The notes below the pieces were generated by a model. The model saw only the letters and a program-made list of their open reading frames with translations, was not told where the DNA came from and searched no databases. Of a stretch of 39,293 bases of DNA, positions 1 through 9,001 are shown piece after piece. Numbering within the stretch: the first letter of the stretch is position 1; the number at the start of each line of letters is the position of its first letter. The DNA comes from an uncultured Butyrivibrio sp. (lineage in GTDB: Bacteria; Bacillota; Clostridia; Lachnospirales; Lachnospiraceae), in contig CAMORK010000019.1 of assembly GCA_946623755.1 (NCBI GenBank), forward strand, positions 1 to 39,293. The letters are read 5' to 3'. The translations under genes were made by a program, and so were the position numbers.

Positions 1-29
1 GTTCTTGTCCATTTCATCTTTTCAATCAT
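1..29 (-). CDS. Start of an unidentified gene running off the window
   Basis: Only the first nine codons are inside the window (reading M-I-E-K-M-K-W-T-R). The start is supported by a strong ribosome binding site, GGAGGAG, about 8 nt upstream of the ATG on the minus strand. It lies about 50 bp downstream of the GH53 galactanase stop in the same direction, so the two may be co-transcribed; no terminator is visible between them. Nothing can be said about function. Confidence 0.55.
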
Positions 30-79
30 CGCGTACTCCTCCTTCTTCTTAGTATTTTATGCTGAAAGATAATTCTCCC

Positions 80-1387
80 TTAGTAAATTCTACCATTTCG
101 CATATATTTAAAAACCTTCAGAGAATCCAACGGGTGTCCTTCGAAATCAAAAAGAGCCTGATTATCCCAGGAACTTCCGCCGTAGTAAAGACCTGCATCC
201 TCCGGATCATAATCTGAAGCGTAGCTGCTGGCCCATCCACTTCCATATTTCTCCCAGATAGCGGAGTTGTCTGCATCAGCAGGACCTACAGGGATCCACG
301 CACCTTCCCAGTAGAAAACACCTATGCCCCCTACCTCATTCACATTCTTACAAATGTCACGTATCATTGTGGCCTGTCCTATGGCAGACGCGGGATAGCC
401 CTTTACCAAATCATTAGCAGTAAAACTGTTTGCTGATCCATCGCCATCTGAAGTGGTATAGCAATAGGACGTCTCTGCTATGAAAGCCTTTTTCCCGTAC
501 TTTTCTCTAATAAGCTCAAGGACACGACTCATATTTTCAAAGCTTCCATCCCAGAAGGGATAATAGCTCATACCAATCATGTCAAAATCAAGTTTGCCAC
601 GCACCAGCCTGTCAACCAGAGTAAGTACATCTGCTTTGTCTTCGATCCTGGTATAGTGGACAACTACAGCAATCTCTTTTCCGTAAGCTTCTGATACTTC
701 ACGTACTGCCATGCTTCCCGCTTTTAACAGTTCAAGAACCTTTTCAAACTGCCGCTCTCCTGAAATTCCATAGTTAATCTCATTACCAACCTGTACCATC
801 CCTACATCTACGCCGGAATCAAGAAGCTGTGAGAGGCTGTCTTTAGTGAATTCATAGAGGGCATCCGCTTTTTCTTCCACGCTCATGCCCTCCCAGGCTT
901 TGGGAGCGTGCTGTCTCTTAGGATCTGCCCAGAAATCGGAGTAATGAAAATCTATCATTACTTTCATCCCATTGGCAGTAGCTCTTTTCCCAAGCTCAAC
1001 AGCTGTTGGAAGGTCATTATTACCGCCACCATACCCATTCCCATTTTCATCATAAGGATCGTTCCAGACTCTTAAGCGGATATAGTTAATCCCTGAATCA
1101 GCATAGATTTTGAATATATCCTGCTCTTTGCCGTCAAAACCATAGTACTTAACACCACTTTTTTCTTCGGTCAGTACTGAAGATGCATCCATTCCAAATA
1201 TGAAATCATCTGAAAGTCCATCAATAGGCGATTCCCATGTTTCTTCCGGTACTTCCTCAACTACTTCTTGCGTTTTAACCGTCACTTCTTGCGTTGATAC
1301 CGGTGTAAGCTCAGTTTCTAAATCTCTACAGCCAGTTAGTAATATCAAAAGAATCATCGCCAAGACGTTATATACTACTTTTTCCAT
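80..1387 (-). CDS. GH53 arabinogalactan endo-beta-1,4-galactanase, lipoprotein
   Basis: Predicted to hydrolyse internal beta-1,4-galactosidic bonds in galactan side chains of pectin, anchored on the outer face of the membrane. The ATG at 1387 is preferred over an upstream in-frame GTG at 1423 because it opens directly onto a lipoprotein signal peptide: a hydrophobic run ends in the lipobox LLTGC, with the lipid-bearing Cys at about residue 20. A Thr/Glu/Val-rich linker (residues 21-55, with a repeated TQEV) leads to the TIM-barrel catalytic domain. GH53 hallmarks are visible: acid/base Glu in VGNEINYG (about residue 203) and nucleophile Glu in FIAETSY (about residue 305). At 435 aa it is near the usual length for a single-domain GH53 enzyme. 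Galactanase secretion fits a plant-fibre degrader. The gene downstream (1-29) may share its transcript. Confidence 0.93.
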   Translation of the reverse strand: MEKVVYNVLAMILLILLTGCRDLETELTPVSTQEVTVKTQEVVEEVPEETWESPIDGLSDDFIFGMDASSVLTEEKSGVKYYGFDGKEQDIFKIYADSGINYIRLRVWNDPYDENGNGYGGGNNDLPTAVELGKRATANGMKVMIDFHYSDFWADPKRQHAPKAWEGMSVEEKADALYEFTKDSLSQLLDSGVDVGMVQVGNEINYGISGERQFEKVLELLKAGSMAVREVSEAYGKEIAVVVHYTRIEDKADVLTLVDRLVRGKLDFDMIGMSYYPFWDGSFENMSRVLELIREKYGKKAFIAETSYCYTTSDGDGSANSFTANDLVKGYPASAIGQATMIRDICKNVNEVGGIGVFYWEGAWIPVGPADADNSAIWEKYGSGWASSYASDYDPEDAGLYYGGSSWDNQALFDFEGHPLDSLKVFKYMRNGRIY

Positions 1388-1453
1388 AATCCAATCTCTC
1401 TTATAAAAGATTTCATTGTCCACCCTCTAGTCGTTTATGCTGAAATAATTGCT

Positions 1454-1909
1454 CTACAAATTTGAATTCTCTTTAATGAACTGCTCAAGAATTTCGGCAG
1501 CGTCTCCGATTATCTCAGGGCAGGGTCTTTTCTTGTAATACTCAGTCGTTCTGGCTTCCGGAACCGGCACATCGTGGCGCACATTAAGGCCCAAAAGCTC
1601 ACGACACACAATTGATCCGTGCTGCTCTTCAAATCTGTGAGCGAGCTCCTGAATCCTGGCGTAATGATCCGCCTTGACCTGTCCTGTCTCAGGTCCGTCG
1701 TAGCCATATAAAAGACCTGCAACCATAAACATTCCGCTGACAGATCCGCAAACTTCTCTCAGCCTTCCCATGCCTCCGCCAAAGGATGACGAAAGCTTTG
1801 AGAGAGTCGCTTCATCCATATCCAACATGTCCGCAAAAGCAAGAACTATCGACTGCGAGCAATTATAGCCTTTCATGAAATTAGCCATTGCCGCTTCTCT
1901 GCGTGTCAT
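1454..1909 (-). CDS. C_GCAxxG_C_C family protein
   Basis: A 151-aa protein of the C_GCAxxG_C_C family, named for its spaced conserved cysteines and probably redox- or metal-related; no reaction is established for it. Visible landmarks are the N-terminal NCSQS segment, the glycine-rich FGGGMGRLREVCGSVSG stretch, a middle CRELLG motif and a C-terminal RPCPEIIGDAAEIL segment, so all four cysteine positions of the family are kept. No signal peptide is seen, so it is expected to be cytosolic. It sits upstream of the GH53 gene with a gap of about 65 bp, but there is no clear functional link. In other Firmicutes such genes occur next to varied redox or transport genes. Confidence 0.85.
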   Translation of the reverse strand: MTRREAAMANFMKGYNCSQSIVLAFADMLDMDEATLSKLSSSFGGGMGRLREVCGSVSGMFMVAGLLYGYDGPETGQVKADHYARIQELAHRFEEQHGSIVCRELLGLNVRHDVPVPEARTTEYYKKRPCPEIIGDAAEILEQFIKENSNL

Positions 1910-2092
1910 ACCAAAATCTCCTTATATTGCATCATTTTTGTGAAATTAAATATTAAAACAAAAAGTGTACTTTGAACAGTGGGACTTACAAGAGGCTTAA
2001 CACCGCGCCTATGACTTGGACTTGGAAAATACGGAAAGAGCCTTGCAGAGAATCCTTATCTTATGGGCACTGATATCAGCTGCCACTTTTTC

Positions 2093-2269
2093 TCACTCTT
2101 CGTCTCTTATCTTATCAAGTGCATCGCTTATGACCTTCTCGTCATGCAAAAAGACAAGACGTGTACCAATCCATGTACTAATTATCACGTATATCCAGGT
2201 CAGATTCAATGTCCAAATTTCGCCACCTACTACAGTGTTATATGAAAAAATATCAATCATAGCTTTCAT
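2093..2269 (-). CDS. Small single-pass membrane ORF, possibly a gene remnant
   Basis: A 58-aa reading frame beginning MKAMIDIFSYN, with one plausible membrane helix (about residues 21-42) and a charged tail ending DKIRDEE. I do not recognise it. Start support is weak (a GGCGG stretch upstream of the ATG). Upstream sequence reads as membrane-like peptide in other frames before hitting stops, which would fit a decayed longer gene rather than an intact small one. It lies in the otherwise empty 1910-2394 interval between the C_GCAxxG protein and the rhamnosidase terminator; I see nothing else there. Confidence 0.3.
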   Translation of the reverse strand: MKAMIDIFSYNTVVGGEIWTLNLTWIYVIISTWIGTRLVFLHDEKVISDALDKIRDEE

Positions 2270-2394
2270 GAAAGCACCGCCGTCAAGACCGCCAATGCAC
2301 TCATCCATGTGGCGGAGGATCCCACCCTGTTAAATAGTTTCTGATAAGTACTGTGATCCCCGTAGCCGGCACAAGATTACATGATTTTTCGCAC

Positions 2395-2423
2395 AAAAAA
2401 AGCGCAACTGCGGTGAGTTGCAC
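2395..2423 (-). terminator. Rho-independent terminator of the rhamnoside operon
   Basis: Read on the minus strand, GTGCAACT and AGTTGCGC form an 8-bp stem (one G-U pair) around a 6-nt loop, followed by seven T. It lies about 40 bp after the GH78 stop. A weaker hairpin (CGGTGA/TCACCG) precedes it. Confidence 0.88.
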
Positions 2424-2460
2424 TTTTCATTCGGTGAAATGCAAAAAACAAATCACCGTT

Positions 2461-5028
2461 TTATACTTTTTCTGTTTCTTCAGGAAGAATTATATCCGCC
2501 GTAGTATTAGGCGGAACAACAATATCTATCTTGTACTTGCCATTTTCCTGTAGGGTCCATGCACATGACACGGTTCCGTATATGCTGTCGTAACTAAAGG
2601 ATGCCCTTGTAAAATGTCCTCCAGGCCTTGGTGCTATACAAAAGTGATTTTCTCCATCCACTTTAATGCCGCACATCTCAGAGAATATCCATTCGCAAAC
2701 AGCTCCCTTTGAATAATGGTTTAGGGACGCTATTCCGCCGCCCAGTCCGTTGTCGGAAGCAGGTCCGTTCCAGTCTTCCCAGATAGTGGTCGCACCGGTT
2801 TTCGGCATGTAGAGCCATCCCGGTTTTTCTTCATTTTCCAGAAGCTTATATGCATAGCTTAAATCAATCCGCTGAAGGACATACAGAATAAGAGGCGTTG
2901 ATAAAAAGCCGGTTCCGACTCTCCAGCCGTATTCATCAAGTGCCTTTATGAGTCTTCTCTGTGCACACCCTTTTTGAGACTCGTTCAAAAGATCAAAGTA
3001 CAGCGGACGAACAAGGCGAGCCTGTCTGTTTGTATCAAGAGAAAATTCTTTGTTTTCTACAAGCTCCTGATAAGCTCTCCTGCAGCCTTCAGAATAATCC
3101 CGATACTCCTTTGCATCCTGCTCTTTTCCAAGAGCAATGGCAATCTCGCTCATAAGCCCTAAAACATAACTTGTGTATGCTGTAGCTTCTTCAGGCTTGG
3201 CTTTTGAAAAGTCTTTAAAAGACGTCTTATGAACATCTTCAGGCTCGGCCCATTCACCGTAATGCTGTCCTACATTGTAGAGATATTTGCGGTTTTCTTT
3301 TGATATCTTAACTTTTTCAGACATAAGAGCCGAGTGCCTGCCAAGGCGCCCGATGACAAACCTTGCATACTTTTGCATGTTGTCATAGTACTTTTCGATA
3401 AAAGAAATATCGCCGTATTTCTTCCACAGTCTGTAAGGGATCATGATACCCGCATCAGCCCAGCCTACTGAACCATCCAATGATTTCATGTAAAAGTCGG
3501 TTCCGCCCTCAGGTGCTATCTGTGTAAATGCACCATTCTTTCGCTGAAGGTCACAGAGATCTCTTTCATACTTGTCTGCAAAAGGTGCATAGTTCACCAT
3601 AAAGCTTGCAGTATTTACAAATATCTGAGCATCTCCGGACCAGCCATGACGTTCCCTTGTCGGGCAGTCTGTAGGAAGATCGGCAGAGTTGTTCTTAAGA
3701 GACCAAAGTGTATTTTCAACGAACTTGTTAAGAAGTTCATTTGAACTGTCAAAAGAGAACGTAGTCTCAAAATCGGAATAAACAGCAATGGCTGTAATAT
3801 CCTCCGGATGTATCTCCACATCACTTTCAACAAGAACATATTGGAATCCGAAAATCGCAAATCTGGTCTTGTAATAGTTGTCTCCATCTTTACAGAAATA
3901 CTCTATCTGCTGAAGCGGAGTTACATAGTCTTTCTTGACGCACTGAATATTTGCCTGAGTAAACTCTCCGTTCTCATCGAGCTTTTCTCCGAATCTCATA
4001 AAGATTCTCTGCCCGGCTTTGGCACTTACTTTAAACTCGACATAACCTGCTATATTCTGCCCGAAGTCAAAGACCTTTTTGCCGCTTGGCGTAATGATAA
4101 GTTTGGGACTTGTAAATCTCTCATGTTCTGTAAGCGCAAAGTTATCGGAAGCAGTTGGGATCACGTTATACTTAGCTGTCTTTGCCCTTCCCCATACAGC
4201 TTTCCTCATATCCTCTTTTGATGCATCATAGATTTCGCCGTCCTTGTTGTCGGCAAATCTTATCGGACCATCATTTGTCCATTCAAAGTTTTCACTTGAG
4301 CAGATGACCTTTTTGCTGCCATCAGAAAAATAAACCTCTATCTGAGCAATGAGCCCTGTCTCATTTCCGTAGAAATTCTTTATACCCCAGGCTCCGACAG
4401 ATCCTCTGTACCATCCGTCTGCCAGCATAAAGAAAAGGTCATTGTTTCCCTCTTTTACCAGCCCGGTGATATCAACTGTCTGGTACTGAACTCTTTTTCT
4501 GTAATCTGTATGTCCCGGTGCAAGGCAGAAGTTTCCGATCTTTTCGCCGTTTAACTGACCTTCATACAGGCCACAGGCAGACATATAAGCTCTTGCCTTA
4601 ACAACCTTCTTTCCCGTATCTACTATAAAGCTCATTCTGAAGCAGTCTACCGGGTATCTGGTTTTTCTTTTTACCAGGTAGTTACCTGTTATCCAGGTAG
4701 CCATCCAGTCGCTCTCATCAATAAGTCCAAGCTCAAAAGTAGCTTCTTCGCTTGGCTCTCCCTTATTGCCTTCTTCATCCCAAAGCTCAACACTCCAGGT
4801 TATTCTCTGTCTGCTCTTTAACTCTTCTCCGCCCCAGGGAATCAGGTGCATTTTGGAGGAATTAGTCTTCTCAGAGTCCCAGACAACATTTCCATCATCA
4901 TCTTTTGCAATGATCCTGTATGCTGTCTGCTCTTTGCCTCCTTCGCAGACCCAGCTAAGTCTTGGCCTTGTGTAATCTATTCCGATAGGATTGGTTAAGT
5001 ACTCTGTTTTTAGTCTGATCGCTTTCAT
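2461..5028 (-). CDS. GH78 alpha-L-rhamnosidase, cytoplasmic
   Basis: Predicted inverting exo-enzyme that removes terminal alpha-L-rhamnose from glycosides or oligosaccharides. The 855-aa chain has the family layout: N-terminal beta-sandwich domains (about 1-120 and 130-300), a concanavalin-like domain (to about 420), the (alpha/alpha)6 catalytic barrel (about 425-770) and a C-terminal beta-domain. In DCPTRERHGWSGD, D454, E459 and D466 have the same spacing as the catalytic D567, E572 and D579 of Bacillus RhaB, and E751 in TTIWEDWNG matches its general base. There is no signal peptide, so the enzyme acts inside the cell on imported substrate. It is the last gene of the GPH symporter-GH3-GH78 operon, 9 bp after the GH3 stop, with RBS GAAGG before the ATG. 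Confidence 0.95.
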   Translation of the reverse strand: MKAIRLKTEYLTNPIGIDYTRPRLSWVCEGGKEQTAYRIIAKDDDGNVVWDSEKTNSSKMHLIPWGGEELKSRQRITWSVELWDEEGNKGEPSEEATFELGLIDESDWMATWITGNYLVKRKTRYPVDCFRMSFIVDTGKKVVKARAYMSACGLYEGQLNGEKIGNFCLAPGHTDYRKRVQYQTVDITGLVKEGNNDLFFMLADGWYRGSVGAWGIKNFYGNETGLIAQIEVYFSDGSKKVICSSENFEWTNDGPIRFADNKDGEIYDASKEDMRKAVWGRAKTAKYNVIPTASDNFALTEHERFTSPKLIITPSGKKVFDFGQNIAGYVEFKVSAKAGQRIFMRFGEKLDENGEFTQANIQCVKKDYVTPLQQIEYFCKDGDNYYKTRFAIFGFQYVLVESDVEIHPEDITAIAVYSDFETTFSFDSSNELLNKFVENTLWSLKNNSADLPTDCPTRERHGWSGDAQIFVNTASFMVNYAPFADKYERDLCDLQRKNGAFTQIAPEGGTDFYMKSLDGSVGWADAGIMIPYRLWKKYGDISFIEKYYDNMQKYARFVIGRLGRHSALMSEKVKISKENRKYLYNVGQHYGEWAEPEDVHKTSFKDFSKAKPEEATAYTSYVLGLMSEIAIALGKEQDAKEYRDYSEGCRRAYQELVENKEFSLDTNRQARLVRPLYFDLLNESQKGCAQRRLIKALDEYGWRVGTGFLSTPLILYVLQRIDLSYAYKLLENEEKPGWLYMPKTGATTIWEDWNGPASDNGLGGGIASLNHYSKGAVCEWIFSEMCGIKVDGENHFCIAPRPGGHFTRASFSYDSIYGTVSCAWTLQENGKYKIDIVVPPNTTADIILPEETEKV

Positions 5029-5037
5029 AGCTTACCT

Positions 5038-7473
5038 TCAATCTGCGTTGTAGAATTCATCAATAGTTCTGATCAGTCTGCTCGCGTTTATCTCAAGCTG
5101 TTTTCTTGAAAGTGTTCCATCCTTAAGCGCCTTAAGAACCCTCTCATAGTCCTTCTTTGTTCCCGGCATGAACAGTTCTCCACCGGCCTTTGCAACTTCA
5201 TCAGAAAGAGCATTGCGATAAACGGACTTTGAACTTGTCATAACCTCCATAACCCAGTCTGTCATCACTATTCCCTTAAATCCAAATTCAGATCTTAAGA
5301 TGTCCTCAATGAGTCCTCTGTGCTCGGAAGTATGTGTGCCATTGAGCAGGTTGTAGCTGGTCATGACTGCCTTGGGCTGAGATTTCCTGACGCAGATATC
5401 AAAGCCCCTGAGGTATATCTCTCTCATTGCTCTTTCGCTTACCTGAGAGTTATTGCAGTAGCGGTTAGTCTCTGCATTATTGGCAGCGTAATGTTTTACT
5501 GTAGTACCGCATCCCTTGTGCTTTTGCACGCCTCTGGTGATGGCTGCTGCCACTTCACCTGACACAAGCGGATCTTCCGAATAGTATTCAAAGTTTCTTC
5601 CGCAGAGGATGCTTCTATGGATGTTAAGAGCAGGTGCAAGCCAGAGATGTACTCCGAACTTCTCCATCTCTTCACCAACTATATCTCCAAGCGCCTCTGC
5701 CAGTTCTGTATTAAAGCTCTGAGCGATAGCTGTACCGATAGGGATCATGGTTGCCGAATGCTCTTTAATAACGGCATTCTTTGGAACTTTCTTTCCGCCA
5801 ACGATCAGCTTAGCTATAAAAGCTGTCACCGGCCCCATCATCTCAAGCATGCTCTCAGGCATCATACCGTTATTTCCGGCAGAATACTGATTTTCGCCAT
5901 CTTCGTAATACTTAAGTGAAATCCTGATTCCCGCAGGGCCATCAGCCATGATGAGAGACTTTATTCCTTTTTGGGCAAGCTGAGAAGTTGTTTCTCCAGC
6001 AGCACCTGCAAGATGTGTCGCAGCATTACCGATAATACTGAGTCCTTTTGCATTTGGATCAAAGTTTCCGATCTGCATGAAAGAAAGCTCTTCATCCGTC
6101 AGGTTCTTTATCCTTGGGTCTACAGGTACCTCGCTGTCAAAAGAGACTTCTCTTTTCTCAAAGTCATCGGCAGTAAGTGTGATGGCTGTGATACCTTCAG
6201 GAATTGATTCCGGCTTAAAATGCTCAGACTTTATGTCTGTAAAGTCAGGCTTTCCAAGACAGTTCCTGGTCTTTAGAGTTGTAACCGTTTCTTCCAAAGT
6301 AGCAACTGCAGCAATTTTTGTATCCACTGAGCTGTTGCCGACCCTGATCACATATCTGCCCTTCTCAAGAACATAACTTTCAGAGTCCTCATCATAGGAA
6401 GCAAAATCAGAAAGCCTGAATGATATCTCAAGCTTACATTCTGATCCGCTATCAAGAAGCGGAGTCTTGGCATAGCCTACCAGCTGCTGATATGGCTGAT
6501 CAAGCTTATCCTCAGGGACTGAGAGATAAAGCTGCACAACCTCTTTTCCTGCACAGCTTCCTGTATTCTTGACAAGCACCTCACATGTAAAGGTGTCATT
6601 CTTAGCCTTTACGCCCAATACCTTAGTCTCAAATGTTGTATAAGACAGCCCAAATCCAAACGGGAACAGAGATGTCTTTTTAAAGGTATCAAAGTAGCGA
6701 TAGCCCACATATATACCCTCTTTGTAGCGATTATCGTTCCAGTCGCCAAAGGTTCCCTCCGCCGAATACTCTTTAAATTCCGCCCAGGTTGTTGTGAGCT
6801 TACCTGAAGGATTCTGTTTTCCCAGAAGGATATCCGCAAGTATAGCTCCGCAGTCAGTTCCAAGCTGGGATAAAAGGAGAATGTCTTTTACCTCCATTAC
6901 AGGTGAAAGATCAACTACACCTCCGACATTTAAAACAAGCATGAACCTGTCATACATTTTATTCAGAAGAAGGATGTCACGGATCTCAGACTTTGACAGC
7001 TTTACATCTCCTTCTAAAACCTCTCTGTCGCTTCCCTCTCCGGAATTTCTGCTGACAACATATATGGCTGTATCGCATACCTTTGTGATCTCAAGGTCAT
7101 GGTCAGGCTCCTTCATGGTCTTACCCATGGAATACATGATCGCATTCTCATGCTTTGCCTTTGCCTGCGCCTTAAGTTCCTTAAAGAACTGCTTTTTTGC
7201 CTGCTTTCTTACCTCATCATAGGCATCAAGCCAGCTCTTTGAAGCAATGATAAATCCTGCTCTTTCAAGTCCCTGCTCTATTGTGAAAGTCTCTTTTGAA
7301 TTAACCTCTCCCGAACCTGTACCGCCCTTTATCGTGTAGCGAAGTCCGGCGCCGTAAGCTGCAATCTTACCTGATTTTTCTAAAGGAAACTGTCCGCTCT
7401 TTTTAAGAAGAACCGTGCACTCCGCTGCATTACTGAGTACAAATGATAATCTGCCTTCGCCTTTTCTTTCCAT
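5038..7473 (-). CDS. GH3 beta-glucosidase with permuted domain order
   Basis: Predicted retaining beta-glucosidase. The usual GH3 order (TIM barrel, alpha/beta sandwich, fibronectin-III-like) is reversed: the chain starts with the alpha/beta sandwich (about 1-285), continues with the FnIII-like domain (about 290-400) and ends with the barrel (about 470-811). The acid/base loop is kept in RNSGEGSDR (E146) and the nucleophile in GIVMTDW (D739), so it should be active. This layout is known from rumen enzymes such as Butyrivibrio fibrisolvens BglA. No signal peptide is seen, so it is cytoplasmic. RBS GGAG precedes the ATG; the gene lies 10 bp after the symporter and 9 bp before the rhamnosidase. 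Its likely job is to cleave the glucose left after rhamnose removal. Exact substrate (aryl-glucoside, disaccharide or other) cannot be read from sequence. Confidence 0.93.
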   Translation of the reverse strand: MERKGEGRLSFVLSNAAECTVLLKKSGQFPLEKSGKIAAYGAGLRYTIKGGTGSGEVNSKETFTIEQGLERAGFIIASKSWLDAYDEVRKQAKKQFFKELKAQAKAKHENAIMYSMGKTMKEPDHDLEITKVCDTAIYVVSRNSGEGSDREVLEGDVKLSKSEIRDILLLNKMYDRFMLVLNVGGVVDLSPVMEVKDILLLSQLGTDCGAILADILLGKQNPSGKLTTTWAEFKEYSAEGTFGDWNDNRYKEGIYVGYRYFDTFKKTSLFPFGFGLSYTTFETKVLGVKAKNDTFTCEVLVKNTGSCAGKEVVQLYLSVPEDKLDQPYQQLVGYAKTPLLDSGSECKLEISFRLSDFASYDEDSESYVLEKGRYVIRVGNSSVDTKIAAVATLEETVTTLKTRNCLGKPDFTDIKSEHFKPESIPEGITAITLTADDFEKREVSFDSEVPVDPRIKNLTDEELSFMQIGNFDPNAKGLSIIGNAATHLAGAAGETTSQLAQKGIKSLIMADGPAGIRISLKYYEDGENQYSAGNNGMMPESMLEMMGPVTAFIAKLIVGGKKVPKNAVIKEHSATMIPIGTAIAQSFNTELAEALGDIVGEEMEKFGVHLWLAPALNIHRSILCGRNFEYYSEDPLVSGEVAAAITRGVQKHKGCGTTVKHYAANNAETNRYCNNSQVSERAMREIYLRGFDICVRKSQPKAVMTSYNLLNGTHTSEHRGLIEDILRSEFGFKGIVMTDWVMEVMTSSKSVYRNALSDEVAKAGGELFMPGTKKDYERVLKALKDGTLSRKQLEINASRLIRTIDEFYNAD

Positions 7474-7483
7474 AGTTATCTCC

Positions 7484-8875
7484 TTACTTTCTTGCAGCTA
7501 TCTCTTTCTGAATTTCCGGAAGTCTTTTTTCCAGATCAAATCGCACAGCAAAAGCAAACAATACGATGAACAGAATAAGAGGAATATAGATGCTGAATGT
7601 ATATATAGCCTGAATAACAGCAGGTGAAACAGTTGTTGCAAGCCCGTCGTAAGCTGCAAGACCAAGGCACCATCCAATTATTGAAGCTCCGATACCCGAT
7701 CCGACCTTATTACCAAAGCTGCATGCGCTCTGGGCTGTAGCAACCATTCTTCTGCCATACTTATATTCATTATAATCAATAGCCATGGCAGACATAACCC
7801 CCATGAGGCACATCATTGGAATATTTGCGAAAGTGCCGAAACATGAAAGAGTGGTGTTATAAATAAAATGAGTAGGGTTAAAGAGTCTTAAAGCTGTGCC
7901 GATTGCTCCGATAAGGAATGAAACTCTGAGTGTCTTTGTAACTCCGAGTTTTTTAGTCATCGGACCAACAGCTACAAAACCAAGAATAGTAGGTATCATA
8001 CCGATGGCACCCTGAATGGCAACCAGGTTGTCATCACCGTATATCCACTTGCAGTAATATGTTCCTGACGCGCCACTTATTCCATAAGAGATATTAGCAC
8101 AGAAATTCATGATCAGGATCATTACCCAGTACTTGTTTCCAAAAAGAGATTTGAGCGCTTCTCCAAAAGGTACCGGAGTCTCATCATCATGTATATCTTC
8201 AACCTGTACTCCCTCGCCGACTGCTGTTTCTTTTGCCTTCAGGTAACAGATGATCAGAGCAAGTGCAATAAACAGTCCGAAAATAGCTCCCATCTTGATC
8301 CATGCACTCTGATTACCGCCAAGGGCATTGGTAATAGGAATTACAGCTACTGCAATTATCATGCCCGATACATATCCGGAAGCTGCTCTCCATATTCCCA
8401 TGGTTCCTCGCTCTTCCTGGCTGTTGGTTCTGACAACCAGTATAGATGAATACGGTATGCATATGGCTGTATAAATAACTGCTGAGAGCAAAACATTAGT
8501 TATAAGAAGATATCCAAGCTGCATTGTCTCTCCCAAGCCCTTTGGAACAGTGAAAAGAGAAATAATAACAATCGCTGCAGGTATAGCCATCCTCAGTATC
8601 CATGGTCTGTACTTCTCTTTTCCGGGGGCTGTATGATCAACAACGTTCCCCATAAAAATATCTGTAAATGCATCGATCACCTTACAAATAAGAAGCATTG
8701 TTGCTATTGCACCGGCAGCAATTCCCACCTTATCTGTGTAAAAGTATGTGAGTTGACCAACAAGTCCGGAAATAATGTTAAGCGAAAACTGTCCCAAACT
8801 ATCAGCAAAATAGTCACCGGTACGCATAACTTTCTGTACACCATATTTGTCCAACCCTAATGGTTTCTTTGACAT
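7484..8875 (-). CDS. GPH-family (MFS) sugar:cation symporter
   Basis: A 463-aa, roughly 12-helix transporter of the glycoside-pentoside-hexuronide:cation symporter family (MelB/XynP-like). Diagnostic signs are the N-terminal GDYFADSLGQ segment, the conserved loop after helix 2 with KVIDAFTDIFMGNVVDHT, and KEKYRPWIL. It probably carries a small glycoside into the cell with Na+ or H+. It is the first gene of the operon with GH3 and GH78, which implies that the substrate carries rhamnose and a beta-linked glucose. RBS GGAGG lies 8-9 nt before the ATG. Transcription starts from a promoter with a good -10 but poor -35, upstream of which sit paired direct repeats that may bind the divergent AraC-type regulator. 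Aryl rhamnoglucosides and pectin-derived oligosaccharides are both possible substrates. Confidence 0.9.
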   Translation of the reverse strand: MSKKPLGLDKYGVQKVMRTGDYFADSLGQFSLNIISGLVGQLTYFYTDKVGIAAGAIATMLLICKVIDAFTDIFMGNVVDHTAPGKEKYRPWILRMAIPAAIVIISLFTVPKGLGETMQLGYLLITNVLLSAVIYTAICIPYSSILVVRTNSQEERGTMGIWRAASGYVSGMIIAVAVIPITNALGGNQSAWIKMGAIFGLFIALALIICYLKAKETAVGEGVQVEDIHDDETPVPFGEALKSLFGNKYWVMILIMNFCANISYGISGASGTYYCKWIYGDDNLVAIQGAIGMIPTILGFVAVGPMTKKLGVTKTLRVSFLIGAIGTALRLFNPTHFIYNTTLSCFGTFANIPMMCLMGVMSAMAIDYNEYKYGRRMVATAQSACSFGNKVGSGIGASIIGWCLGLAAYDGLATTVSPAVIQAIYTFSIYIPLILFIVLFAFAVRFDLEKRLPEIQKEIAARK

Positions 8876-8911
8876 AATTTTTTCCTCCGTTTTACATAAA
8901 TAGCTCTTATG

Positions 8912-8941
8912 TTGACATTATAAGATTGGAGATAATAGAAT
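8912..8941 (+). promoter_or_regulatory. Promoter of the AraC-type regulator gene
   Basis: TTGACA at 8912-8917 and TAGAAT at 8936-8941, with an 18-bp spacer, give a strong vegetative promoter on the plus strand. The start would be near 8948, leaving a leader of about 54 nt with no clear Shine-Dalgarno. It overlaps the divergent operon promoter. Confidence 0.6.
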
Positions 8942-8945
8942 TATT
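8917..8945 (-). promoter_or_regulatory. Promoter of the rhamnoside operon (activator-dependent type)
   Basis: On the minus strand a perfect TATAAT lies at 8917-8922, while the -35 position (8940-8945) reads AATAAT, a poor match. The -35 overlaps one copy of the TACAATAAT repeat, the geometry expected for activation by an AraC-family protein bound next to polymerase. Confidence 0.5.
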
Positions 8946-8968
8946 GTAGATATGTGAATATTATTGTA
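8940..8968. repeat. Paired 9-bp direct repeats, candidate operator
   Basis: ATTATTGTA occurs at 8940-8948 and again at 8960-8968, exactly 20 bp apart (two helical turns), in the 126-bp divergent intergenic region. One copy overlaps the operon -35 and the -10/start of the regulator gene. This spacing suits the two helix-turn-helix motifs of AraC-family regulators. The role is inferred from position. Confidence 0.5.
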
Positions 8969-9001
8969 ATTATGTTGCAAATTTGATCGTGCGGTAAATA
9001 T

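Noticed and set aside
1388-1423. Longer GH53 start at GTG 1423
   Set aside because: It would put 12 charged residues before an otherwise standard lipoprotein signal peptide, and its Shine-Dalgarno touches the start codon.
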